Assembly (NCBI GenBank): GCA_027490155.1
Contig: JAIXYP010000002.1
Location: 124,001-188,000, forward strand
Direction: 5' to 3'
Length of the DNA: 64,000 bases
DNA from: Cytophagaceae bacterium
GTDB lineage: Bacteria > Bacteroidota > Bacteroidia > Cytophagales > Flexibacteraceae
Shown: piece after piece, positions 16,473-25,609 of the stretch
Position numbering within the stretch: position 1 is the stretch's first letter
Layout: the number at the start of each line of letters is the position of its first letter
Program-made: the position numbers and the translations under genes
Notes under the pieces: model-generated
The model's input: only the letters and a program-made list of their open reading frames with translations
The model's database searches: none
What the model was told of the DNA's origin: nothing

Positions 16473-16493
16473 CAAAGGTATTTTGGCCAAATC
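16473..16493 (-). promoter_or_regulatory. VOC promoter -7 element with adjacent TTTGGCCAAA palindrome
   Basis: The minus strand reads TACCTTTG at 16480-16473 (TAnnTTTG). Immediately upstream, 16484-16493 is the perfect palindrome TTTGGCCAAA, in the spacer of the promoter. It is a candidate repressor or activator site. Related TTGGCC-like sites occur at about 16533 and 16610. Confidence 0.5.
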
Positions 16494-16555
16494 AGCAGGC
16501 AGAGGGGGAAATCCGCCACAGATAGGGCCATTTCGGCCAACCTTGTTTTTGAAGA

Positions 16556-16593
16556 TGGCTGACCTTGTTGCGTCTGCTATATTTGGTCAGCCA
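16556..16593 (+). promoter_or_regulatory. GlxA-like gene promoter flanked by a 9-bp inverted repeat
   Basis: TGGCTGACC (16556-16564) and GGTCAGCCA (16585-16593) form a perfect inverted repeat with a 20-base spacer. The -7 element TATATTTG (16578-16585) overlaps the right arm by one base. The layout fits an operator that occludes or contacts the polymerase, probably for autoregulation by the downstream AraC-type protein. Confidence 0.55.
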
Positions 16594-16652
16594 ATCTTGA
16601 TAGAGCCATTTTGGCCACAAATAGTCCCAAACCTTTCCTAGCCACCTGCGCC

Positions 16653-17639
16653 ATGAACGTCCTGATCCCTGTTTTCCCCGAAAGTGTCCCTGCTACTTAT
16701 ATTGGTATGATGGATATGCTCAACTACGCAGCGGTCTTTAACCAACGTCTCAATCCCGACTATAAGGGTGCCCCACCATTTGTGGTATCACTTGTTAACT
16801 TGGGTGCAGACAAACGTGTGGTACACGGGCCCATCGGGATCGATACGCACTACACACTCGAGAATTGCCCAACTGATACCGACCTTATTATTGTACCAGC
16901 AGCGGTTGGATATATGCCCGTATTGGTGAAGCAATATCCGCAATTGGTGGGCTGGCTTAAGTCCGAGGCCGAGAGAGGTGTAACCCTATCGAGCACCTGT
17001 ACTGGCACTTTCTTCATAGCTGCTACAGGTTTGCTAGATGGCAAAGAGGTAACGACTAGCTGGTTTGCCGCTGATGACTTTAGGGTCTCCTACCCTAATA
17101 TCGCGCTTCATGACGAAAAACTCATCGTGGACAATGGCCATAACATCACGAGCGGCGCCACACTCAGCTACATGAACTTGGCCATCTACCTCATCGAGAA
17201 GTACCACAGCAAAGAATTGGCGAGCTTTTGTGCCAAGTTTTTCCTGGTGGACAAGGGCAAAGATTCGCAACTGCCCTACTCCATATTTAACAGCCAAAAA
17301 CAGCACCATGATCAGGATATCCTGAAAGCGCAGCAGATGATTGAGCAAGACACTCAGGAACGAATCAACATCACCGAGCTAAGCTCTGCCGTGGCAATGA
17401 GCGAGCGGAGTTTCTTGCGCCGATTCAAACAAGCCACTGGCAACACCCCCTCCGAATATATCCAGCGGGTCAAGGTGGAACAAGCCAAAGCCCTGCTCGA
17501 AAGTCAAAGCCTGAGTGTCAAGGAGATTGGATTCCAGATCGGGTATGATGACCTGAGCCACTTTAGGCAGACCTTCAAACGTTATACGGGCCTCACCCCT
17601 ACCGACTATAAGGCTCGGTTTAGTTTTGCCAATCGTTAA
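16653..17639 (+). CDS. GlxA-like transcription regulator (DJ-1/PfpI + AraC HTH)
   Basis: 328 residues from the ATG at 16653; an in-frame TTG at 16611 lies only 18 bases after the promoter operator. Residues 1-185 form a DJ-1/PfpI-like domain with a nucleophile-elbow cysteine (STCTGT, C116), probably a ligand sensor. Residues about 225-325 hold two AraC-type helix-turn-helix motifs (ITELSSAVAMSERSFLRRFK and VKEIGFQIGYDDLSHFRQTF). The family regulates diverse metabolic genes. The neighbouring divergent VOC gene is the likeliest target. The inverted repeat at its own promoter suggests autoregulation. Confidence 0.9.
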   Translation: MNVLIPVFPESVPATYIGMMDMLNYAAVFNQRLNPDYKGAPPFVVSLVNLGADKRVVHGPIGIDTHYTLENCPTDTDLIIVPAAVGYMPVLVKQYPQLVGWLKSEAERGVTLSSTCTGTFFIAATGLLDGKEVTTSWFAADDFRVSYPNIALHDEKLIVDNGHNITSGATLSYMNLAIYLIEKYHSKELASFCAKFFLVDKGKDSQLPYSIFNSQKQHHDQDILKAQQMIEQDTQERINITELSSAVAMSERSFLRRFKQATGNTPSEYIQRVKVEQAKALLESQSLSVKEIGFQIGYDDLSHFRQTFKRYTGLTPTDYKARFSFANR

Positions 17640-17834
17640 GCTTAGGCTTATCCAATTTGACGACCTTGAGGGTCCAAATGTTAAAATAGGAACCTTTGCA
17701 ATTGTTTTGACAGGCCAGATGCAACCATATTCGTATTATTGAGGTCTGGAGAAGGAAGTACCATAATGCCTTTAGATTCTGTTTACTGAGACTTTGGCAT
17801 ATTCATACCCACAATCACCCACCCAAACCGAACG

Positions 17835-19304
17835 ATGAAACTTTTTACTGTTAATGGAGCTCTAGGACTCTGCTTATCCTTTTTAGCCTTACTCCCGATG
17901 GCAGCGGAGGCACAGTTCTATTCCTGCGTCAATAAACGGCGGGTTGACTTTTTCTACACAGCCGACCCACTAGCACCTAACCAACGTAAGATGGTTAAAC
18001 TCAAAGTGGACTATATAGACCAGATTGCGTCGGACTCCATTATGTACTTAGGGCCTGAGTTTAATGGTGGCACCCGGATGAACAACCAAAATCCGCTCTG
18101 CCCCAAAACCCAAAGTCGTACCTGGGCTGGTGATGCCATCAGCCGTCGGTTCCGTGACAATGTTTTCATCAACCAAAACGGGTGGTCATTTAACCTGAAG
18201 TGGAACGTCAGTCTAGGTCGGAGTTTCCAGTTTAACACCTGGAACACCGACTCCATCAGGATGCAGCTCACGCTCAGCGCTGTCGAGCTAAGTAATTACT
18301 TTGGTCGCCCTGATAGCGTCAGGATCTTCACGATCAACCGTATTGACGCCCAAGGGAATGTTGTGCCCCACCTCTTTAATGGCAAGACGATCATCGTCAG
18401 CAAAAACTTTGGCCTAGTTAAGGGATACCAGATGAACTTGTTCCCTTACGACACCAATACCGTTTGGCGAGCTAGCGCTGCCACACCACAACTGCCATAT
18501 GCGACACTACGCAGCCGGGAGATTTACGGTATGGCCACAGGGGATGAGTACCATATCGTTACCTATTGTCCTGCATGTGCAGGGCCTGGAGGACCGATCA
18601 AATACACGAAGCGCAAAGTAACTGCCGTTGACAACTCAATCCCGACGGAGGCAACTTTTACCTTTGCTGATAGCGTCAAAATAGGGAATGGCATCACTTC
18701 ATTCAGCACCAAAACACAGCGCATCGTTTATACTGATCTAGCCTATCTGGACAGTTCTACGTTCGCTCAAATAACAAGGGGAGCGGCTAGGCCCTATAGC
18801 CGGGTGATCTTGTTCCAGCGTGTTGATGCTCTTGGTAATCGCCTAAAAGTGCAGGATACTGCCGCCTGGGTTGAGGATGCAACTGGCGGTTTAGGCTGTT
18901 TCCGGAGCCCCCAAAATGTAGGACTTGGCAATTATCGTTACTTCGAGAAGGCAGGTGGGCCATGGTCAGAAAACAGTGGCGAAACAGACGAACTTGCCTA
19001 CATCAGCAATAGCGCGGGCGTTAAAGGCACACCTATCTACTTAGGGGGAACAGTGGTCGGCCTCAGCACTGCATCACGGCTTAAAACGCTCAGCATCCTA
19101 CCCAACCCAGCAACCGAATCGGCACGACTAGTGCTACCAACAGATGCTCAGATAGTCAACATAAGAGCCTATGATGCCAATGGCAAAACCATTGAACTAG
19201 GTACAAGCCCTAGCCTTGACCTGACAAGCATGGCTAAGGGCCTCTATCACCTGAAGGTGGAGACCGACAAAGGCCATCATAGTAGCCGGTTGGTGGTGCA
19301 GTAA
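17835..19304 (+). CDS. Secreted protein of unknown function with T9SS sorting domain
   Basis: 489 residues. Signal peptide LCLSFLALLPMAAEAQ, then a cysteine-containing region (FYSCVNKRRVDFFY). The body of about 400 residues has no family I recognise; it contains YCPACAGPGGP. It ends in a type-A T9SS sorting domain (LSILPNPATESARLVLP, then LTSMAKGLYHLKVE, then SRLVVQ). It would cross the outer membrane through the T9SS and be anchored or released. No operon partners are evident: a strong terminator follows and 513 bases separate it from the giant adhesin. Adhesin or structural surface protein are both possible. Confidence 0.83.
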   Translation: MKLFTVNGALGLCLSFLALLPMAAEAQFYSCVNKRRVDFFYTADPLAPNQRKMVKLKVDYIDQIASDSIMYLGPEFNGGTRMNNQNPLCPKTQSRTWAGDAISRRFRDNVFINQNGWSFNLKWNVSLGRSFQFNTWNTDSIRMQLTLSAVELSNYFGRPDSVRIFTINRIDAQGNVVPHLFNGKTIIVSKNFGLVKGYQMNLFPYDTNTVWRASAATPQLPYATLRSREIYGMATGDEYHIVTYCPACAGPGGPIKYTKRKVTAVDNSIPTEATFTFADSVKIGNGITSFSTKTQRIVYTDLAYLDSSTFAQITRGAARPYSRVILFQRVDALGNRLKVQDTAAWVEDATGGLGCFRSPQNVGLGNYRYFEKAGGPWSENSGETDELAYISNSAGVKGTPIYLGGTVVGLSTASRLKTLSILPNPATESARLVLPTDAQIVNIRAYDANGKTIELGTSPSLDLTSMAKGLYHLKVETDKGHHSSRLVVQ

Positions 19305-19360
19305 CCGCAAAACAAGCACAACTTGGTTGGGTATTGAGTCAACACAAAGCTAAGTTTTTC

Positions 19361-19419
19361 AAAAACCAAGTCAACAAAATGCCCTCAGAAAAAGCAAGGC
19401 ATTAGTTGACTTGGTTTTT
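19361..19419 (+). terminator. Very strong intrinsic terminator
   Basis: A perfect 15-bp stem joins 19361-19375 (AAAAACCAAGTCAAC) to 19405-19419 (GTTGACTTGGTTTTT), with an inner ATGCC/GGCAT pair. A T-run closes it. An upstream ACTTGGTT (19321-19328) could pair with AACCAAGT (19364-19371) instead. Confidence 0.92.
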
Positions 19420-19817
19420 ATGCTTTTAGTCACTTAGCGGTTTCAAAAGGGATGTAAGTAGAACTATTAGCGATTGTAAAATTAGGGTACTGCACAATAA
19501 AAATATTCTAGGATCAGCATGCAATTCCTTACAACCGGCACCGACAAGTCTGCATATACTGGCCTACAAACAACAATCTGAGAAGGACAGATCCATGTGC
19601 ACAGATAACAGTCAACTTAAATATTGAACCAGTGAACTGCATGATAAAAACAACAAACTTGCATAGTCAAGATACTTTGCCCAACTTTAGGGTTAAGTTT
19701 TCTGTCCAAAACTGGTGACGCAGGTCTGGACGTTAATCCCAACGCTTTAGATAAATGCGGTGTAAGGCCTCGGCCGAACGCTGCCATATCAGTACCAACA
19801 CCTCTTAACCAAATACC
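19420..19817. other. Long leader region before the giant adhesin
   Basis: About 400 bases without an ORF or recognisable RNA. The only promoter-like hint is GATACTTTG near 19670, one base short of the TAnnTTTG consensus. A long untranslated leader for the adhesin mRNA is possible but not shown. Confidence 0.35.
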
Positions 19818-22800
19818 ATGAAGAAGCGATTACTGACCTTGGCCCTTGGCCTGGGTCTGGTAGGGTCTGGCTATGCCTTTACCAATCTGGCAGACTGGAC
19901 CGTATCAATCCGAACAGGTGTAAGCACCTTGCTAGACAAGGTTAGCTCACCAGACAAGCCAAGCCCATCGGCACTGCCTAAACCAAGTGCTCAGGGGCAA
20001 AAACTGGTTCCCATTGGGGGAAAACCACTTCCGGTTCCAGTTACTGCTCTGACAGCAACAACAGTCTGCCAAGGACAAACTGTAACGCTAAGTGCCCCAA
20101 GTGGCTACAGCCAATATCTCTGGAGCAATGGCGAAACCACCCAAACCATTAACCCTACCGTTAGCGGACATTATACCGTACGGGTTGCTGGGCCTAATGG
20201 TGTGTTCTCGGATACACTTGGTGGTGCTTATAACTCTGGTGTGACCATCTACCCAATAGGTGCAACTTCCGAAGACAGTATCTGGATGTTTGTAGACCCA
20301 ACAGGCACTTGTCCATTGGCCGTCAACAATGCAAACCAAAGCCTAGTTGGTGCGACACAAATGCGTGCCCACGCTGGTGTTAGGACCAACAACAACAACT
20401 TCCAGAACGTAGTAGCTGCTAATGACGGCAATCCTAACTCGCCATCATTGTTTTCATTGGATGCCAACAGAGGCTGGGTGAAAGGCTACAAACCACGCAC
20501 GTATCACAATGTAGCAGGTGCTACTACAATCCAGGCTCTAACGTTTGTGTTAACTGGAAATGCCCAAAACGGCGGCTGGTTCCCGAAGGAAGGCAAGAAC
20601 GTCTCCGGCTGTAGTGATTTTGTCATCAACCTGCCTATCGTTGGTGCAGCTCGTAAGAGCCCTTTTGGTGTAACTGTCACATTTTCTGCCCCTGCAGCAG
20701 CACCAACCATTTCTGCCAACCGCACGATCCAGAACGACTCGATCGTGATGTGTCAAGGTCAGTCCGTCACACTGACTGCTGCTGGCGGCGCAGGAGGATA
20801 TAACTGGAGCACAGCCGAAGTCGGAAGCTCTATTACTGTAAACACTAGCGGCATTTATAGCGTCAACAGCAATGTTGGTGCTTGTACGTCTGCTACTTCA
20901 ACCCCTGTTACAGTAGTGGTGACCAACAGCGGCATTGCTGTTCCAACAATCACTGCTGGTAGCGCCCTAACATTCTGCCCAGGTGGTTCAGTAGTCCTTG
21001 ACGCTGGCGTTGCCCCGGCAGGTCATAAATATCGCTGGTCAAATGGCGATACCACCCGTACAACAACTGTACGTCGCTCTGGCAGCTTCACTGCCTCGTT
21101 CCTAGATGGTGAGTGCCTTTCAAACCCAAGCAATGCACTAGTTGTCAATGTATTGGCCAAACCACTCCCAGTCCAGGTAACAGCTAGCGGACCAACGAGT
21201 TTCTGTACAGGTGGCTCTGTCCAACTGTCTGCCCCAGTAGGCTACAGCCAATATCTCTGGAGCAATGGCGAGACGACTCGCACCATCAACGCTACCGTCG
21301 CTGGCCATTACACAGTACGTGTTGCCAATGCCAACGGCTGTTTCTCTGATACACTTGCTGGTACCTACACATCTGGCCTTACTGTTTATCCAGTTGGCGC
21401 TACAGGCGATGATAGCGTATATATGTTCCTCAATCCTGCGCTTACCTGCCCACTGCCTACATCCAATGCATTCCAGTCATTGTTCGGGGCAACTTCAGTT
21501 CGTGCTCACCTTGGTGTCCGGATTAACAACAACAATTTCTCGAATGTTGTAGGTGCCAATGATGGCAACCCGAACTCACCGTCCTTGTTCCAGTCAAATG
21601 GCCCAGGCGCATGGGTAAAACGTTTTGTACCTCGCACCTACAACGGTGTCAACCCTGCCACCCCAATTCAGGCACTTACCTTTGTCTTGACTGGCAACCC
21701 ACAAAATGGTGGCTGGTTCGACAAAGAAGGCAAAGTACAGCCAGGCTGCGGTGACTTCGTGATCAACTTCCCGATCGTTGCATCACCAGTACGTAGCCCA
21801 TTTGGTGTAACAGTATCAATCAACAGCACCCCTGCGGTTCCGACTGCTACCCCTGCTGGCCCAACAACTTTCTGTCAAGGTCAAGGCGTACGTCTTGTAG
21901 CCTCAGGTGGCACATCTGGTAACTATATTTGGTCTAACGGCGATGTATCTGATACCCTCCGTGCTACAGTTGCTGGCAACTATTCTGTGCGTTCTTTCGC
22001 TGGTGCGTGTACATCAGCAGCATCGGCTCCTGTTACTATCACGATCACCTCTTCGGCTGCACCAATTATCCAAGCAGCTGGTCCTACTACATTCTGTAGT
22101 GGCGGTAGTGTTGTTCTGACAACGCCTGCCATTGTAGGTGCTACTTATGAGTGGAGTAACGGCGCAACCACCCGTTCAATCACCGTCAAAACAAGCGGAA
22201 GCTATACCGTACGTGTTTATCGCAATGGCTGCGGCAGTGCCCTTAGCACCCCAACCGTCGTTAACATCTTAGCTCGTCCATTGCCAGTACAGGTCGTAGC
22301 AAGCGGACCAACCGCAATTTGCCCAGGAGACTCGGTAACACTATCTGCACCAATGGGATATACTTCCTATCGTTGGAACAATGGTGCCACCACACGTACC
22401 ATCAAGGTCAAGTCTGCTGGCAATTTTACCGTCCGTGTCGCCAATGCAAATGGCTGTATGTCTGATACCTTAGGTGGTACGACAACCTCTGGATTGACAG
22501 TTTATCCGATCGGTGCAACCGCTGACGATAGCGTCTTCTTGTTCCTGAACCCTAGCAAAACCTGCCCATTGCCAGCTAACAATGCATTCCAGAGCCTTGT
22601 CGGCGCTAGCGAAGTTCGTGCTCACCTTGGTGTCCGGATTGGCGGAAGTGGATTCCAGTATGTTGTTGGTGCCAATGATGGCAACACCAACTCTAGGTCT
22701 AAATTCACAGCCCTGAATGACGGTTGGGTTAAAGGTTTCATGCCACGCACCTACAATGGTGTGCCAGGCAACACCGCCATCGAAGCCCTTACCTTCGTAT

Positions 22801-25241
22801 TGACAGGTGGTCCACAATCTGGCGGCTGGTTCAACAAAGAAGGCAAGCAGACACCATTCTGCTCTGACTTTGTAATCCCTTTCCCTATTGTAGCTTCTGC
22901 TGGTACTAGTCCATTTGGCATTAGTGTTACAATGAAGGCACGTGCTGTAGCTCCGGCTATTGTTGGTACTGCCAATATCTGTGCTGGCACCCAGACTACC
23001 TTATCGACTTCACAGCCACTTACTGCTAACGAAGTCTATGTTTGGAACAACGGTGCAGCCACAGCAAGCATCAATGTTTCTGCAGCTGGCACCTACTCTC
23101 TCCGGATTCTGAATACAACAACAGGTTGCTTCAGCCCTGTGAGTAACAGCATCAATGTCACTGTAACCCCGGCTCCAAGCACTCCACTTGTTTCAACCTC
23201 TGGTCCTACGACGTTCAACGTTGGCGGATTCGTGAACTTGACAGCATCTAACGGTGCTAGTAGCTACCTATGGTCTAATGGCCTGACAACGCAATCGATC
23301 CGTGTCCGGACCGCTGGCAACTACTCTGTCCAAGCTATCAGCAATGGTTGTACATCTGCAGCTAGCACCCCTGTGACTGTCACTGTAAACCGTACCAGCT
23401 CTGACCTTGTTGTAAGCGATGCCCAATCGAATGGCGGCACTTTCTATAACGTAACTATTGATGCTTCTGGCTTCCTTACGCTCAGCGCTCCGTTGGTTGT
23501 AGAAGGCACCATGACCGTCAATGGCGTACTCAATACAGGTGGGTTTAGCATTTCAGGTCCTGGCGACTTTATGCTGGCCGATGGTGCAACACTCGTTGTC
23601 ACCAGCCCAGCTGGTATCAACGCTACTGGCAACACTGGCGACATCACTGTTGTTGGTAACCGTATGATCAATGCAGGTGCTAATATCTTCTACGGAGGTA
23701 CAGGTCCGCAAGTAACCGGAACTGCCCTTCCTGCCAAGATCAAATCGATCTCGATTGGAAATAGCGGTGGCGTCACCTTGACATCCCCTACCTCTGTAAC
23801 CGAGAAACTGGTTTTGGAAGTTGGTAATTTCAACCTCAACAACCGTGTATTCACGATGGTGTCTGATGCCAATGGCACAGCTTATCTTGACCAAGGTGCT
23901 GGCAACGGTAGCGTCAGTAACGCATCTAACTTCACTGTAGAGCGTTGGATTAATCGTGCTAGGACAAGCTCTGATGGTGGTTGGTTCTTTGTGGGCGCCC
24001 CTGTCCAGAACTTTGCCGCAAGTGGTTGGTCTGCATTTAACGTCTTTTCTAGCAACACTTTCAACACAAGTGTAGCAGGTGGCTCGTCGTTGTTCTTGTA
24101 TGATGCTACCGCCCCAGCCAGTGCCAATAACAATGGCTACGTTAAAGTATCTAGCGCCAGCACCGTTATTGCCCCAGGTGTAGGTGCCCGTCTCTGGATC
24201 CGTAACGGTAACTTCTTTAATGTAGGACAAGGTGATAGCAGGCTCAGAGCTAAAGGCGCCCCAGTATTGGGTACCTACAACTTCCCGAACCTGCGCTATT
24301 GCGCCTCTGGTTGTACCTTCGCTAACGAAAACGGCTTCAACCTTGTCGCTAACCCTTATGCAAGCGCCATCGACTGGGATGATGCCTCTTGGACCAAAAC
24401 TAACCTCGAAGACGCCATCTATATCTATGACTTCCTCAATGGCCGCTACACGACCTACATCAATGGTGTTGGTGTTAATGGTGGTAGCAACATGATTGCG
24501 TCGTCACAAGGTTTCTTCGTTTGGGCCAATGCAGCTTCGCCAGCCTTGACTATCCAGAAAGAAGCTGCTAAGGCAGCCAACGCATCGTTCCGCCGTGCTG
24601 GAGCAGTGACCAATGTATTGCACCTGACACTCAGCAATGCTGCAAATCAGTCAGACGAATCTGCTGTTCGCTTCAGCCCAACAGCTACTGCTGGGTACGA
24701 TGCCAACCTTGATGGTCGTAACCTTGCTGGTGACAACCTAGACATCGCAACGATTGGTGCCAATGGTGAGTCACTTTCTGTCGATAGCCGCCCTGTTGTT
24801 GGTACAAGCACCATTCCGCTTGCGCTGAAACTTACAGGATCAGGTATCATCACCTTCAGTGGTCTCAATTCGTTTGACAATGGCGTTAGCCTCAGCCTGT
24901 TGGATCAAACCACTGGCCAGACGACTCCAGTTGCCGAAGGCCTTCAGGTTGCTGTCAATGGTGGTAATCGTTATGCCCTTGTGGTCAATAACGTTACTAG
25001 CCTCAACAACAATTTGGCTAATAGCTTCAGCATCTATCCGAATCCGACTCGTGACCAACTGACCCTCAACTTTGCGGATGCCGCCAGCCACAAGCTGACC
25101 CTACGCAACACCTTGGGCCAAGTAGTTTACAGCTCGACCGAGGAGGGCAACACTGCTGTCATCAACATCAGCCATTTGGCTGCTGGTGTCTACTACCTAG
25201 ACATCCCAGGTTATGGCAAACAAAAAGTTGTCAAAGAATAA
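19818..25241 (+). CDS. Giant repetitive T9SS-secreted surface protein
   Basis: 1807 residues. Signal-peptide-like start (LLTLALGLGLVGSGYAF). Three copies of a roughly 220-residue cassette lie at about 75-295, 454-673 and 825-1050. Each has an Ig/PKD-like unit (VxLSAPxGYxxYxWxNGxTT pattern) followed by a 150-residue beta-rich module (VRAHLGVRI, VVGANDG, ALTFVLTG, GGWFxKEGK). Further Ig-like units with a cysteine after GPTTFC fill the gaps. Residues about 1200-1400 resemble beta-helix-like filler. The last about 75 residues are a type-A sorting domain (FSIYPNPTRDQLTL, ending KQKVVKE). Likely an adhesin or glycan-binding surface fibre; function is inferred from architecture only. Confidence 0.85.
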   Translation: MKKRLLTLALGLGLVGSGYAFTNLADWTVSIRTGVSTLLDKVSSPDKPSPSALPKPSAQGQKLVPIGGKPLPVPVTALTATTVCQGQTVTLSAPSGYSQYLWSNGETTQTINPTVSGHYTVRVAGPNGVFSDTLGGAYNSGVTIYPIGATSEDSIWMFVDPTGTCPLAVNNANQSLVGATQMRAHAGVRTNNNNFQNVVAANDGNPNSPSLFSLDANRGWVKGYKPRTYHNVAGATTIQALTFVLTGNAQNGGWFPKEGKNVSGCSDFVINLPIVGAARKSPFGVTVTFSAPAAAPTISANRTIQNDSIVMCQGQSVTLTAAGGAGGYNWSTAEVGSSITVNTSGIYSVNSNVGACTSATSTPVTVVVTNSGIAVPTITAGSALTFCPGGSVVLDAGVAPAGHKYRWSNGDTTRTTTVRRSGSFTASFLDGECLSNPSNALVVNVLAKPLPVQVTASGPTSFCTGGSVQLSAPVGYSQYLWSNGETTRTINATVAGHYTVRVANANGCFSDTLAGTYTSGLTVYPVGATGDDSVYMFLNPALTCPLPTSNAFQSLFGATSVRAHLGVRINNNNFSNVVGANDGNPNSPSLFQSNGPGAWVKRFVPRTYNGVNPATPIQALTFVLTGNPQNGGWFDKEGKVQPGCGDFVINFPIVASPVRSPFGVTVSINSTPAVPTATPAGPTTFCQGQGVRLVASGGTSGNYIWSNGDVSDTLRATVAGNYSVRSFAGACTSAASAPVTITITSSAAPIIQAAGPTTFCSGGSVVLTTPAIVGATYEWSNGATTRSITVKTSGSYTVRVYRNGCGSALSTPTVVNILARPLPVQVVASGPTAICPGDSVTLSAPMGYTSYRWNNGATTRTIKVKSAGNFTVRVANANGCMSDTLGGTTTSGLTVYPIGATADDSVFLFLNPSKTCPLPANNAFQSLVGASEVRAHLGVRIGGSGFQYVVGANDGNTNSRSKFTALNDGWVKGFMPRTYNGVPGNTAIEALTFVLTGGPQSGGWFNKEGKQTPFCSDFVIPFPIVASAGTSPFGISVTMKARAVAPAIVGTANICAGTQTTLSTSQPLTANEVYVWNNGAATASINVSAAGTYSLRILNTTTGCFSPVSNSINVTVTPAPSTPLVSTSGPTTFNVGGFVNLTASNGASSYLWSNGLTTQSIRVRTAGNYSVQAISNGCTSAASTPVTVTVNRTSSDLVVSDAQSNGGTFYNVTIDASGFLTLSAPLVVEGTMTVNGVLNTGGFSISGPGDFMLADGATLVVTSPAGINATGNTGDITVVGNRMINAGANIFYGGTGPQVTGTALPAKIKSISIGNSGGVTLTSPTSVTEKLVLEVGNFNLNNRVFTMVSDANGTAYLDQGAGNGSVSNASNFTVERWINRARTSSDGGWFFVGAPVQNFAASGWSAFNVFSSNTFNTSVAGGSSLFLYDATAPASANNNGYVKVSSASTVIAPGVGARLWIRNGNFFNVGQGDSRLRAKGAPVLGTYNFPNLRYCASGCTFANENGFNLVANPYASAIDWDDASWTKTNLEDAIYIYDFLNGRYTTYINGVGVNGGSNMIASSQGFFVWANAASPALTIQKEAAKAANASFRRAGAVTNVLHLTLSNAANQSDESAVRFSPTATAGYDANLDGRNLAGDNLDIATIGANGESLSVDSRPVVGTSTIPLALKLTGSGIITFSGLNSFDNGVSLSLLDQTTGQTTPVAEGLQVAVNGGNRYALVVNNVTSLNNNLANSFSIYPNPTRDQLTLNFADAASHKLTLRNTLGQVVYSSTEEGNTAVINISHLAAGVYYLDIPGYGKQKVVKE
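20030..22950 (+). repeat. Three imperfect DNA repeats in the adhesin gene
   Basis: Units begin near 20030, 21163 and 22278, each about 670 bp, spaced about 1.13 kb apart. The first two share a 32-base identical stretch (20103-20134 and 21240-21271). Divergence is otherwise substantial, so the cassette is an old duplication with possible later gene conversion. Confidence 0.8.
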
Positions 25242-25333
25242 TCCAGCTTATCAGCAGCTTAATCGCTTGCGCTTTCTCTAACCCGTCTGAATAGCGTGTC
25301 TTAAACCCGATTAGACCCTAGCGTCTCAGACTG

Positions 25334-25367
25334 AAAACCCCGACCATTGGTTGGGGTTTTCTTTTTT
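25334..25367 (+). terminator. Terminator of the giant adhesin gene
   Basis: AAAACCCC (25334-25341) pairs with GGGGTTTT (25353-25360), with an inner ACCA/TGGT extension, followed by CTTTTTT. Between here and the gpmI terminator (25368-25531) I see no gene. Confidence 0.92.
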
Positions 25368-25531
25368 CATATAGGTGGACATGTACCTACACTTATGATT
25401 GCATGACAACCAAAGCCAATATCAAATTCTGTTATGGTCTAGCCCTGTTTTGATCGAGGGTATACCGAATCGCACCAATAGGTCAAAGGCTGCGTTTGAG
25501 CCTGACATTACGTTTTTACTAACCCAAATGC

Positions 25532-25566
25532 AAAAAAGCCCAGCACCTAGTAATAGGGCTGGGCTT
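25532..25566 (-). terminator. Terminator of gpmI
   Basis: AAGCCCAG (25536-25543) pairs with CTGGGCTT (25559-25566). On the minus strand the stem is followed by six T. Sequence on the other side is also T-rich, so it may work in both directions. Confidence 0.85.
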
Positions 25567-25609
25567 CTTGTTGCTTTTTTATAATCGGGATGGGGTCGAT
25601 CTAGGACGC

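Noticed and set aside
23553-24230. 225-codon frame antisense to the giant adhesin gene
   Set aside because: Composition (Thr/Ala/Gly complements) mirrors the adhesin; no signal, motif or start site.
25399-25584. 61-codon frame between the adhesin and gpmI terminators
   Set aside because: Runs across the gpmI terminator stem and has no protein-like features.
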